NCBI GenBank assembly: GCA_964448005.1
Contig: CAYUUW010000039.1
Span: 1-13,123, forward strand
Length of the DNA: 13,123 nt
Source of the DNA: CAYUUW01 sp964448005
GTDB lineage: Bacteria > Patescibacteriota > Gracilibacteria > UM-FILTER-43-11
Direction of reading: 5' to 3'
The notes beneath the pieces are model-generated. The model did not search any database. It was not told the DNA's origin and worked only from the letters and a program-made list of their open reading frames with translations. A program made the position numbers and the translations under genes. Shown here one piece after another: positions 7,702-13,123 of the stretch (its first letter is position 1; each line of letters opens with the position of its first letter).

Positions 7702-8452
7702 TCAGGGGGGCAAGAGGCAGACTTTTAGCACCGGCGAGTAAGGGAAGGCTGAGCCCAGCAGGAAATGCGCGGCAGGCTGAGCCCTTAGGAGAAGGGTGTT
7801 TCGCCCTTCATCGTGCGCCACCTTCAGGACAGGGAGCATGTCCTGAGACACAGGATTGCCGTAATCCCCATTCCATGGCGCCGTGCCGTAAACCTGCTGC
7901 GTGCAAGGGGTGGCGTAGACACTGTTCCAGGTGNNNNNNNNNNTGGTTGACAGGGTAGACAAAAGCCAGTTCCGCCCTCGCAAGAGAGTCGGGGGGGTGC
8001 TCTTCCCACACCTGAGACAGGTCGACCAGCAGGACAGCCCTCCATTCATTGGGAGCTCCGTAGTTGAAGATTTCCAAGGAACAGGCCGGGAATTCCGTAT
8101 CGGGCTGAGCACCCTTCAGGTCGCCCGCCTCCAGAACAAAATCCTCGTATTCGATGCACCGCTCCATCGGCTCCCCGTCGCCGTCGCCATCCCCGTCGCC
8201 GTCGCCATCCCCGTCGCCATTCCCGTCGCCGTCTCCATCCCCATCTCCGTCGCCCGTGTCGGGATCGGGCAAGTCTGCGGAGGTGTCCCCATCCCCATCC
8301 CCGGTGGCATTGCCCTCTGCTGATCCGGAGCCTCCTTCGCTCCCTCCATCGCTGAGGACAGGGGCGTCCTTTTCGGCCCCCGAACCTGAGCACCCCGGAA
8401 GAAGCAGCAGGAAGATTGTGAAAGCACCTAAGAACCCTATCGATTTGCTCAT
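7702..8452 (-). CDS. Putative lipoprotein with Gly-Asp repeat linker, interrupted by assembly gap
   Basis: The N-terminus MSKSIGFLG with a hydrophobic core ending in LLLPGC (Cys21) is a lipoprotein signal peptide, so the protein should be exported and lipid-anchored. The start is supported by GAGGA seven bases upstream of the ATG. Residues ~22-93 form a flexible linker with Gly-Asp repeats (51-56 and 67-93). A globular part then begins (EPMERCIEYEDFVLEAGDLKG) with a stretch, WRAVLLVDLSQVW, recalling DNRLRE/CBM96-type beta-sandwich domains; this is a weak resemblance. After the N-run the frame that continues arithmetically runs to a stop at 7808 and looks unnatural. The frame with TWNSVYATPCTQQVYG and LLRAQPAAHFLLGSAF, ending in TGA at 7702-7704, looks like true protein. 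I infer that the gap is not really 10 bases and that the gene spans both sides. Function unknown. Confidence 0.7.
7934..7943. other. Assembly gap (10 Ns) inside the lipoprotein gene
   Basis: Ten N characters mark a scaffold join. A fixed length of 10 is a common placeholder, and the best coding frames on the two sides do not line up across 10 bases. The true missing length is therefore unknown. Confidence 0.95.
8174..8254 (-). repeat. Degenerate 6/18-bp tandem repeat coding for Gly-Asp dipeptides
   Basis: Within the lipoprotein gene the six-base unit GGCGAC or GGGGAT (minus-strand reading) recurs about 13 times, often grouped as an 18-base unit, and codes for residues 67-93. A shorter stretch of the same kind lies at 8285-8302. 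Length differences in multiples of six bases would keep the frame and change the linker length. Confidence 0.9.
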
Positions 8453-8545
8453 TCTCGTTCCTCTTTCTTTTTTCTTTGCCTGTTTTTAAAGCGCTGCCCT
8501 GGGGCAGCCCAGCAACTCTGCAGAGCTACGCAGGAGGATTATCCC

Positions 8546-8701
8546 ATGATCGCCACTGCACTGCAAAGAGCTGGCCGGAAGAATCTTCTGCTGCCCCGAT
8601 TTTGCAAAACGGAGACCTGCTGGGCGAAACCGAGCCTGTGTCCGCAGGGCAAGTTCAGCAAAACTCGGCCTGTAGGCCGGAGCTTTGGAGGGAGGTCTTA
8701 G
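8546..8701 (+). CDS. Possible 51-aa small protein with strong ribosome binding site
   Basis: AGGAGG (8532-8537) lies eight bases before an ATG that opens 51 codons ending in TAG at 8699-8701. The predicted peptide is basic (start MIATALQRAGRKNLLLP) with three cysteines (C20, C25, C32) and no membrane segment; I recognise no family. The Shine-Dalgarno is among the best in the window. Against it, another frame of the same DNA resembles the M23/SLH protein, which suggests a decayed gene, and no clear promoter is seen upstream. Treat it as a candidate only. Confidence 0.25.
   Translation: MIATALQRAGRKNLLLPRFCKTETCWAKPSLCPQGKFSKTRPVGRSFGGRS
8605..8644 (+). pseudogene. Relic resembling the Ig-like/SLH junction of the M23/SLH gene
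   Basis: This 40-base stretch matches 6990-7029 of the M23/SLH gene at 33 positions, with a 16-base perfect core (CCTGCTGGGCGAAACC). Translated in the frame that includes codon 8605 it reads QNGDLLGETEP, against QNGGLLGETQP in the intact protein. No SLH domain follows and the match fades on both sides, so it is probably the remnant of a related surface-protein gene. Chance similarity is not excluded because the piece is short. Confidence 0.4.
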
Positions 8702-8743
8702 GTGAACCCCGACGCGAGGCCGGGGATGGGGCGGAAAGGCGCC

Positions 8744-9211
8744 TTAAGCGGTGGCAATAACGAATGCTGCCAAGAGGCAGAAAGCTATGATTGCCAAGCG
8801 CCAAGGGGGGTCTGAAGGAGGAGTAGGCCTGGTAACGGTCTTTTTGTCGCACCTTACAACAGTAAAGTTTCCAAATTTCCTGGAGACGGTGGTGGTGGTG
8901 GAGGCCTTCCCTTTTTTACTCTCCTTTTTACGCTTACCGGAAGATCGGCTCCTTCGTTCACCTTCGTTCAGATGGCCTTCCCTAGCCCGATGCATTTGAT
9001 GCACCAAAGGCTTGGAGTCAAGAGGGTTTCCTGCCATTTGGAACAAAATCCTTTCTAGGCCTTCCCGGCCTTTTTTGGGCTTCAGCCGCTTCGCCACTAT
9101 AGCGAAAAAGCTGAAAACGCCTGCGGAAAATACGCAAAACCAGGAAAGAGTCAAGAGACTTAGGAGAGTGAAAGACGAGGGAGTTTCTGAGAAAAGGGAT
9201 TGGCGAAACAT
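8744..9211 (-). CDS. Possible small membrane protein, two hydrophobic segments
   Basis: A 155-codon frame opens at ATG 9211 (or TTG 9220) on the minus strand and ends in TAA at 8744-8746. It has a hydrophobic segment near the N-terminus (about LLSLLTLSWFCVFSAG), a long Lys/Arg-rich middle (for example GKRKKESKKGKA), a short Thr run, and a hydrophobic C-terminal end (LAIIAFCLLAAFVIATA) after a Pro-rich turn. That topology is plausible for a small membrane protein with a basic loop. No family is recognised and no Shine-Dalgarno is visible. A competing minus-strand frame starts at ATG 9239 behind an A-rich leader and contains KRPGRPRK, an AT-hook-like motif; it ends at 9018. Only one of these frames, or a frameshifted combination, is likely real. 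Confidence 0.4.
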   Translation of the reverse strand: MFRQSLFSETPSSFTLLSLLTLSWFCVFSAGVFSFFAIVAKRLKPKKGREGLERILFQMAGNPLDSKPLVHQMHRAREGHLNEGERRSRSSGKRKKESKKGKASTTTTVSRKFGNFTVVRCDKKTVTRPTPPSDPPWRLAIIAFCLLAAFVIATA

Positions 9212-9341
9212 GCGAAGCAAGGGCTTTTTTGGCAGATTTCATCTTTTTTATCTTTTTGTAAAAGCAAAGTAAACCCCGCTGGGCCTTTGACTTGGGACTG
9301 AGGCAGTCAAGGGCAAGCAAAACCAAGGCATTCGGGCCTCC

Positions 9342-9370
9342 TTGACTATGCAACTAGATTGCAATAAAAT
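9342..9370 (+). promoter_or_regulatory. Promoter of the zur-znuACB operon, predicted leaderless
   Basis: TTGACT (9342-9347), a 17-base spacer and TAAAAT (9365-9370) form a near-consensus sigma-70-type promoter. Only six bases separate the -10 box from the ATG at 9377, so the predicted start of transcription falls on or beside the start codon. The zur mRNA would then be leaderless, in line with the absence of a ribosome binding site. Confidence 0.75.
9349..9363. promoter_or_regulatory. Candidate Zur operator in the promoter spacer
   Basis: The inverted repeat TGCAA-N5-TTGCA lies wholly between the -35 and -10 boxes, where a bound repressor would block RNA polymerase. It differs from the well-known enterobacterial and Bacillus Zur boxes. 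Its assignment to the Fur-family protein encoded just downstream rests on position and symmetry only. Confidence 0.5.
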
Positions 9371-9376
9371 GGCGGC

Positions 9377-9802
9377 ATGCCAAACGACCCCTTTCTTCAC
9401 AGCCTTAGGCAGAACGGCCTGCGCATCACCCCGGTGCTCCGATCGCTGCTTGAGCTTCTGGCCCAATCGCCGCATCCCCTTTCCGTCCCTGAACTCATGG
9501 AAAGGCTGGAAGGAAGCGGAAAGCTGAAGCCCAACAAAAGCACGCTGTATCGGCAATTGGAAAAGCTGGTGGAGCTGGAAGTGCTGGAAAACGTGTCCAC
9601 GGATTCCCAGATCCAGCGCTTCGAAATGAAAAAGGAGCACCACCATCATTTTGTCTGCCAATCCTGCGAGCAGGTGACGGACATCGAAACAGGCCCCCTG
9701 GAGAAAGCCATGCAGCGCTTCCAGGAGGAGCTGAGGAAGACAGGCCATGTGCCCAGCGCCCATGAGCTCACTTTTTTCGGGCTGTGCGGAGCCTGCAGCT
9801 GA
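9377..9802 (+). CDS. zur: Fur-family transcriptional repressor, probably zinc-responsive Zur
   Basis: This 141-aa protein has the length and layout of the Fur family: an N-terminal winged helix with recognition region NKSTLYRQLEKL (53-64) and a C-terminal dimer/metal domain. The metal motifs are complete: HHHH (88-91), CxxC at 94/97 (CQSC) and CxxC at 137/140 (CGAC), the two Cys pairs forming the usual structural zinc site. Fur-family members repress metal-uptake genes when metal-loaded. Assignment to Zur rather than Fur or Mur comes from its position as first gene of a znuACB operon, 84 bp before znuA with no terminator between. ATG 9377 gives MPNDPFLHSLRQNGLRIT, the usual family start, and lies six bases after the -10 box. 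It is likely to repress its own operon through the palindrome in the promoter. Confidence 0.9.
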   Translation: MPNDPFLHSLRQNGLRITPVLRSLLELLAQSPHPLSVPELMERLEGSGKLKPNKSTLYRQLEKLVELEVLENVSTDSQIQRFEMKKEHHHHFVCQSCEQVTDIETGPLEKAMQRFQEELRKTGHVPSAHELTFFGLCGACS

Positions 9803-9886
9803 CCGGAGGAAGGGCCGCCCAGAGCATTCCGAAAGCCACCGGAGAACGCTGAGCAGCCGGACATTTAACAGCTCAATTGAAATCCC

Positions 9887-10846
9887 ATGAAAAAACTCTT
9901 TCCTCTTCTTGCTGCGGCTTTTTTGACGCTCAGCGCATGCTCGCAGCCTGCGGCCCCCGGGCAAGCGCAAACGCCGCCTCCCCCCGACAAGAAGCCTTCC
10001 CTCATGGCAAGCTTCTATCCCCTGGCCTACCTGGCCGAGCGCATTGCCGGGGAAAGCGCGGAGGTGACCAACCTCACGCCCGCAGGAAGCGAGCCTCACG
10101 ACTACGAGCCTAGTCCCCAGCAGCGGATCGCCATGGAAGCGGCCGACCTCCTTATTGTTCAGGGGGCGGGACTGGAGCCCTGGGCAGAAGGCCTGGAAGA
10201 AGGAGATACCTCTTCTGGACCCCGCCTCCTCAATATCTCCTCTCGCTTGGAATCGTCCCTTTCGAAGGAGGAAGAGCCTAAAGAAGGCCTCGGGGAAGAT
10301 CATGAAGAAGGGCACGATCATGGAACTTACGATCCCCATACCTGGCTGGATCCGGTGCTGATGGCGGAAGCAGCCCAGGCCATCGAAAGCGAATTGGTCG
10401 CCCTTGACCCCGGGCATGCTGAAGCCTACCGGACCAACGCCAAGAACCTCCGGGATGACCTGAAGGCCCTGGACAATGCCTACCGCCAAGGCCTTTCCGA
10501 TTGCCGCCTGAAGACGTTCATCACCTCCCACGACGCTTTCGGCTATTTGGCCCGGCGATACGGATTGGAGGCGATTGGAGTGGCTGGCTTTTCTCCGGAA
10601 GACGAGCCTTCGGCCAAGCTCATCGCTGAGCTTTCCGACCTGAGCCGGGAAAAAGGCATCAAGCATATTTTCACCGAAGCCTTGGCCAACCCTGCGGCCG
10701 CCCAGACCCTTTCCGAAGAGGCGGGGCTGGCGGCGCTTGTCCTGGACACGGCGGAAGGACTGACTGATGCGACCAAAAATGAGGATTACATTAGCCTGAT
10801 GCGCAAGAATCTTGAAAGCCTAAGAACCGGACTCCAATGCCAATGA
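9887..10846 (+). CDS. znuA: ZnuA-like zinc ABC transporter substrate-binding lipoprotein
   Basis: This 319-aa cluster A-I (ZinT/TroA-type) metal-binding protein captures Zn2+ outside the membrane and delivers it to ZnuB. A signal peptide ends in the lipobox LSAC (Cys18), so it is a lipoprotein. Predicted zinc ligands are H71 (SEPHDYEP), H151 (DPHTWLDP), H215 (TSHDAFGY) and D287 (VLDTAEGL). An acidic His-containing loop just before the second ligand (GEDHEEGHDHG, His at 139, 143, 145) is a hallmark of zinc- rather than manganese-type members. It is second in the operon, and its TGA overlaps the start region of znuC (ATGA at 10843-10846). No clear Shine-Dalgarno precedes the ATG, only CAATTGAAATCCC. 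Family assignment is sure; zinc over manganese rests on the loop and the neighbouring regulator. Confidence 0.93.
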   Translation: MKKLFPLLAAAFLTLSACSQPAAPGQAQTPPPPDKKPSLMASFYPLAYLAERIAGESAEVTNLTPAGSEPHDYEPSPQQRIAMEAADLLIVQGAGLEPWAEGLEEGDTSSGPRLLNISSRLESSLSKEEEPKEGLGEDHEEGHDHGTYDPHTWLDPVLMAEAAQAIESELVALDPGHAEAYRTNAKNLRDDLKALDNAYRQGLSDCRLKTFITSHDAFGYLARRYGLEAIGVAGFSPEDEPSAKLIAELSDLSREKGIKHIFTEALANPAAAQTLSEEAGLAALVLDTAEGLTDATKNEDYISLMRKNLESLRTGLQCQ

Positions 10847-11595
10847 AGAATGCCATGCTCATTGAGGCTCAAAACCTCTCCCTGGAAAAGCAGCGCCATC
10901 TGATCCTGGAGAATGTCTCCTTCCGGCTGGAGCCGGGGGAATATGCGGGATTGGTGGGGCCGAACGGAGCAGGGAAAACCACCCTGATCCGGCTTCTGCT
11001 GGGACTGGAAAAGCCCAGTGCAGGCAGCCTGCGGGTGCAGGGCTATGCCGCCGGCAGCCGGGAGGCGAACCGAAGCATCGGCTATGTGCCCCAGCACCTG
11101 TCTTCGGCAACCTTCAATCTGCCCATGACCGCCTGCGAAGTGGTGGCAACAGGCCTGGCCCGCCTCCGCCGCTGGGGGCCCCTGAGGAAAGAAGAAAGGC
11201 TGCTTTGCCTCCGATCCCTGGAGCAGGTAGGCTCTGCCCGATTGGCAAGCCAGGATTTCCAGTCCCTTTCAGGAGGCGAGAAGCAAAGGGTGATTCTGGC
11301 GAGGGCTTTGGCAAGCCAACCCCAGCTGCTGCTTTTGGACGAGCCCATGAGCGCCATCGATTCCCCGTCCCAAAAGGATTTTCTGGAGCTGCTGCACAGA
11401 CTCAACAGAAAGGAGGGCTTGGGGATTCTGATGGTCTCCCACGACCTGGAGATGATTTCCCGCCAGGTCTCCAAGGTGCTTTGCCTCAATCGCACGCTCC
11501 GCGCCGCCTGCCATCCGGACGAATTGACCCAGGGCGACCTGAGCGCGACCTTCGGGGAGCACATCAGCCACATTCACCACCATGACCATGCCTGA
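10843..11595 (+). CDS. znuC: ZnuC-like zinc ABC transporter ATPase with His-rich C-terminus
   Basis: This is the cytoplasmic ATPase that powers zinc import with ZnuB. On the 250-aa form all ABC motifs are present: Walker A GPNGAGKT (39-46), Q-loop Q84, signature LSGGE (142-146), Walker B LLLLDEP (162-168) and H-loop H200 (VSHD). Starts at 10837, 10843 and 10855 are in frame; 10843 is preferred because its ATG overlaps the znuA stop as ATGA, typical of translational coupling. The C-terminus EHISHIHHHDHA holds six His in ten residues, a feature reported in some ZnuC proteins and a possible zinc sensor or buffer. The gene end overlaps znuB by 14 bases. Confidence 0.93.
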   Translation: MKNAMLIEAQNLSLEKQRHLILENVSFRLEPGEYAGLVGPNGAGKTTLIRLLLGLEKPSAGSLRVQGYAAGSREANRSIGYVPQHLSSATFNLPMTACEVVATGLARLRRWGPLRKEERLLCLRSLEQVGSARLASQDFQSLSGGEKQRVILARALASQPQLLLLDEPMSAIDSPSQKDFLELLHRLNRKEGLGILMVSHDLEMISRQVSKVLCLNRTLRAACHPDELTQGDLSATFGEHISHIHHHDHA

Positions 11596-12391
11596 TTTCC
11601 TGGCCTATGCCTTTTTCCGCCGGGCGCTGATGGCGGGAGCGATGATCGCCGTGCTTGCCCCGCTGATGGGAAGCTTCATTGTGGCGCGCAAGGCCAGCCT
11701 GCTGACCGATGCCTTTGCGCACACGGTGCTGGCCGGGGTAGGGCTGGGCTTTCTGATGGGGTTCGATCCTTTGTGGGGAGCCTTGGGAGCGGCGGTGCTG
11801 GCGGGCATAGGCATGGAGCGCCTGATCGAAAAAAGCAGGCTCAGCCATGATGCGATCCAGGCCGTTTTCCTTTCGGGAGGCCTGGCCTTTGCTGTGCTGC
11901 TGACGCATTTTCAGAAAAGCGCGACGGTGAGCTTCGAGAGCTACCTTTTCGGCAGCCTTCTGACAGTGCGCCCGGGGGAACTGTGGCTTCTTTTGGGCAC
12001 CTTGGTCACGATTGCGACAGCAGTCGGACTGCTCTACTGGAAATGGCTCGCCTTGGCCTTCAATGAGGATCTGGCGCAGGCCAGCGGCATGAATGCCCGC
12101 CTGCTCAAAACCCTGATGAGCCTGATGACGGCGGTGACCGTCGCGCTCTCGCTCAAGGTGGTGGGCGGCCTGCTGGTGGGGGCCCTCATTGTGATTCCGG
12201 TGCTCACCGCAAGGCAGTTCGCCGCCAGCTTCCGGGGGGCGTTCTTCACGGCAATAGGGTTCAGCCTGGCGTCCGTGCTGGGCGGGCTGATCCTCTCCTA
12301 TTATTTCGATCTGCCCAGCGGCAGCGCCATTGTGCTCTTGAGCATCGCCCTGTTCGGCCTTTCGCTGGGATGGAAGGGGGTGAGGGGGTAG
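11582..12391 (+). CDS. znuB: ZnuB-like zinc ABC transporter permease (ABC-3 family)
   Basis: This 269-aa integral membrane protein forms the zinc channel of the importer. It has seven or eight hydrophobic segments (roughly residues 14-34, 46-62, 63-78, 90-107, 132-153, 175-203, 217-237 and 243-262) and ABC-3 family landmarks: ARKASLLTDAFAH near the N-terminus, and VVGGLLVGALIVIPVLTAR in the fifth to sixth segments. ATG 11582 and ATG 11588 are both possible; either lies within the end of znuC, which implies coupled translation. It is the last gene of the operon: the next gene is on the opposite strand, and no U-tract terminator facing this direction is visible after it. Confidence 0.93.
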   Translation: MTMPDFLAYAFFRRALMAGAMIAVLAPLMGSFIVARKASLLTDAFAHTVLAGVGLGFLMGFDPLWGALGAAVLAGIGMERLIEKSRLSHDAIQAVFLSGGLAFAVLLTHFQKSATVSFESYLFGSLLTVRPGELWLLLGTLVTIATAVGLLYWKWLALAFNEDLAQASGMNARLLKTLMSLMTAVTVALSLKVVGGLLVGALIVIPVLTARQFAASFRGAFFTAIGFSLASVLGGLILSYYFDLPSGSAIVLLSIALFGLSLGWKGVRG

Positions 12392-12410
12392 CCATCCAAT
12401 TCCGCCAATC

Positions 12411-12442
12411 AAAAAACAATCCCCGGCAGCATCCTGCCGGGG
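12411..12442 (-). terminator. Intrinsic terminator for the LuxR-type gene
   Basis: Read on the minus strand, CCCCGGCAG / CTGCCGGGG (12421-12429 with 12434-12442, 9-bp stem, 4-base loop) is followed by ATTG and six T's (12416-12411). This fits a Rho-independent terminator of the minus-strand gene that ends at 12550. On the plus strand no T-run follows, so it is a weaker candidate for znuB. Confidence 0.75.
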
Positions 12443-12448
12443 AGGGCG

Positions 12449-12539
12449 TTGTCGGGCGTAGGCCGACAATTCAGGCGGAAGCCTGGAAAGAAGGAGTCAG
12501 GCAGGGCTGCTTGCGGGGCCAAGCTCGAGCTCGAGCCCC
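12449..12539. repeat. Cluster of stem-loops between znuB and the LuxR-type gene
   Basis: Next to the terminator lie further hairpins: TTGTCGG with CCGACAA (12449-12455/12463-12469), CAGGC-GGAA-GCCTG (12472-12485), and GGGGC with GCCCC (12515-12519/12535-12539) enclosing the palindrome GCTCGAGC. A further CCGACAAC at 12554-12561 could pair with GTTGTCGG as an alternative. No ORF is credible here. It may be a structured 3' untranslated region or a small RNA. Confidence 0.45.
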
Positions 12540-12549
12540 CACCTTCTTG

Positions 12550-12945
12550 CTAGCCGACAACCGGACTCTCGACGCCGGAGCGAGGACCACTAGCCCAGAG
12601 ATGGACCAAAGTCGCCCTCAGCAGTTTTTCGCGGTTGAGCACTTCTGCCTTGCTCATAATGTTGCGCAAATGCCATTTGACCGTTGAGGGACTGAGCCCA
12701 ATCGCCTCTGCGATTTCGGCACTGCTCTGGTCCCCGACAACAACAGCCAGGTAGATTTCCTCTTCGCGGTCAGTGAATTTCTTGTTCTTAGCGAAGATTG
12801 TGGCAATGGCCAGAATGGAACCTTCTTCAGCGGATGGAGGAATCTCTGTCGCCAGGCATTCCAAGGCAAGTAGCGCATTGGTAATGTTGGCGGCGACGAG
12901 GCCTTCTGGTGGCGTAATCTGAAGCGTGACGGTTTCCCGTGTCAT
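12550..12945 (-). CDS. Small LuxR/GerE-type transcriptional regulator
   Basis: This 131-aa protein has a LuxR-type helix-turn-helix over residues ~57-115: FTDREEEIYLAVVVG, then SSAEIAEAIGLSPSTVKWHLRNIMSKAEV, matching the family pattern of an ExE helix, an EIA helix and a TVK-H recognition helix. The first ~56 residues are too short for a receiver or autoinducer domain and match nothing I know, so the signal it responds to is unclear. ATG 12945 is chosen because AAGGAGG sits five bases upstream; the open frame extends to 13053, but that part overlaps the predicted promoter. Upstream lies a consensus-like promoter and downstream a U-tract terminator, so it appears to be a single-gene transcript. 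Its targets cannot be read from the sequence. Confidence 0.88.
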   Translation of the reverse strand: MTRETVTLQITPPEGLVAANITNALLALECLATEIPPSAEEGSILAIATIFAKNKKFTDREEEIYLAVVVGDQSSAEIAEAIGLSPSTVKWHLRNIMSKAEVLNREKLLRATLVHLWASGPRSGVESPVVG

Positions 12946-13025
12946 GGCGTCCTCCTTTTTGCGACAGAGCAGAGGGCGAATGCGAAAGTGCCTTCGCCTC
13001 ACTCTGATCGGAAATGGACTACAGC

Positions 13026-13053
13026 ATTTTAGACAAAAATCTCCACCTGTCAA
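13026..13053 (-). promoter_or_regulatory. Promoter of the LuxR-type gene
   Basis: On the minus strand, a perfect -35 box TTGACA (13053-13048), a 16-base spacer and TAAAAT (13031-13026) are seen. Transcription would start near 13019, giving a leader of about 73 bases that contains the AAGGAGG site used by the ATG at 12945. Confidence 0.75.
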
Positions 13054-13095
13054 ATTCGAATCAATTTGTTCCTGAGTTCAGAAACGAATTAGGAC

Positions 13096-13120
13096 ACTAA
13101 GGCAGAATTTAAACCTTAGT
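13096..13120. repeat. Inverted repeat upstream of the LuxR-type promoter
   Basis: ACTAAGG (13096-13102) and CCTTAGT (13114-13120) form a perfect 7-bp inverted repeat with an 11-base A/T-rich centre, 43 bases beyond the -35 box. It could be an operator, or a terminator or operator for an unseen gene beyond the window edge. Confidence 0.4.
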
Positions 13121-13123
13121 CCC

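Noticed and set aside
8172..8302. CRISPR-like appearance of regular short repeats
   Set aside because: The units are 6/18 bp, contiguous, without unique spacers, and translate to Gly-Asp dipeptides in the lipoprotein.
8493..8627. Resemblance to part of a cobalamin riboswitch (CAACT, GCCACTG, GGAAG, GGAGACCTGC in order)
   Set aside because: The 5' half of the consensus is missing, no cobalamin-related gene follows, and the last element is better explained by the match to the M23/SLH coding sequence. A covariance-model search would settle it.
11564..12469. 301-codon minus-strand frame
   Set aside because: It is antisense to znuB, whose membrane segments and family motifs are clear; the translation is an unnatural Gln/His/Glu/Arg-rich sequence.
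12946..13053. N-terminal extension of the LuxR-type protein to 13053
   Set aside because: The extension overlaps the -35/-10 promoter, is Arg/Cys-rich without similarity to the family, and the strong AAGGAGG site belongs to the ATG at 12945.

Overview
This is a bacterial scaffold piece. It contains a run of 10 Ns at 7934-7943, so it is probably a draft or metagenome assembly. Genes read in the standard code and the base composition is moderately G+C-rich. No rRNA, tRNA, integrase, transposase or CRISPR array is visible. The source organism cannot be fixed. A membrane-anchored M23 peptidase with three S-layer homology (SLH) domains points to a bacterium with an S-layer or similar surface layer; such M23/SLH proteins occur, for example, in Peregrinibacteria-like Patescibacteria. 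The Gly-Asp-rich lipoprotein linker would also fit Myxococcota-like bacteria. This taxonomic guess is weak.

Left part (1-5201). The 3' end of an unrecognised gene with a long Asp/Glu-rich tail is followed by a perfect 15-bp hairpin. Next comes a tandem pair of large paralogous genes of unknown function (681 and 709 aa), 25 bp apart. Their first 537 bp are almost identical at DNA level, beginning at the start codon. The remaining ~500 codons are clearly homologous but strongly diverged and visibly more A+T-rich. This homogenised-head/diverged-tail pair is the most unusual object in the window.

Middle part (5202-9341). A 770-aa cell-surface protein (transmembrane anchor, complete M23 metallopeptidase, Pro/Ala linker, Ig-like region, three SLH domains) is convergent with a lipoprotein gene that has a Gly-Asp repeat linker and is interrupted by the assembly gap. 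Upstream of the lipoprotein lies a poorly coding region. It holds a short relic resembling the M23/SLH gene, a 51-codon ORF with an excellent ribosome binding site in another frame, and a low-confidence small membrane protein on the minus strand.

Right part (9342-12391). This is a compact zinc-uptake operon: a Fur-family regulator (very likely Zur), ZnuA (zinc-binding lipoprotein with a His-rich loop), ZnuC (ATPase with a His-rich C-terminus) and ZnuB (membrane permease). znuA/znuC and znuC/znuB overlap. A strong promoter placed so that zur mRNA is probably leaderless carries a palindrome in its spacer, which suggests zinc-dependent autoregulation of the whole operon.

Right edge (12392-13123). 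A small LuxR/GerE-type DNA-binding protein is encoded on the minus strand. It has a textbook ribosome binding site, a consensus-like promoter, a 3' region with several stem-loops and a U-tract terminator. An inverted repeat lies at the window edge upstream of its promoter.
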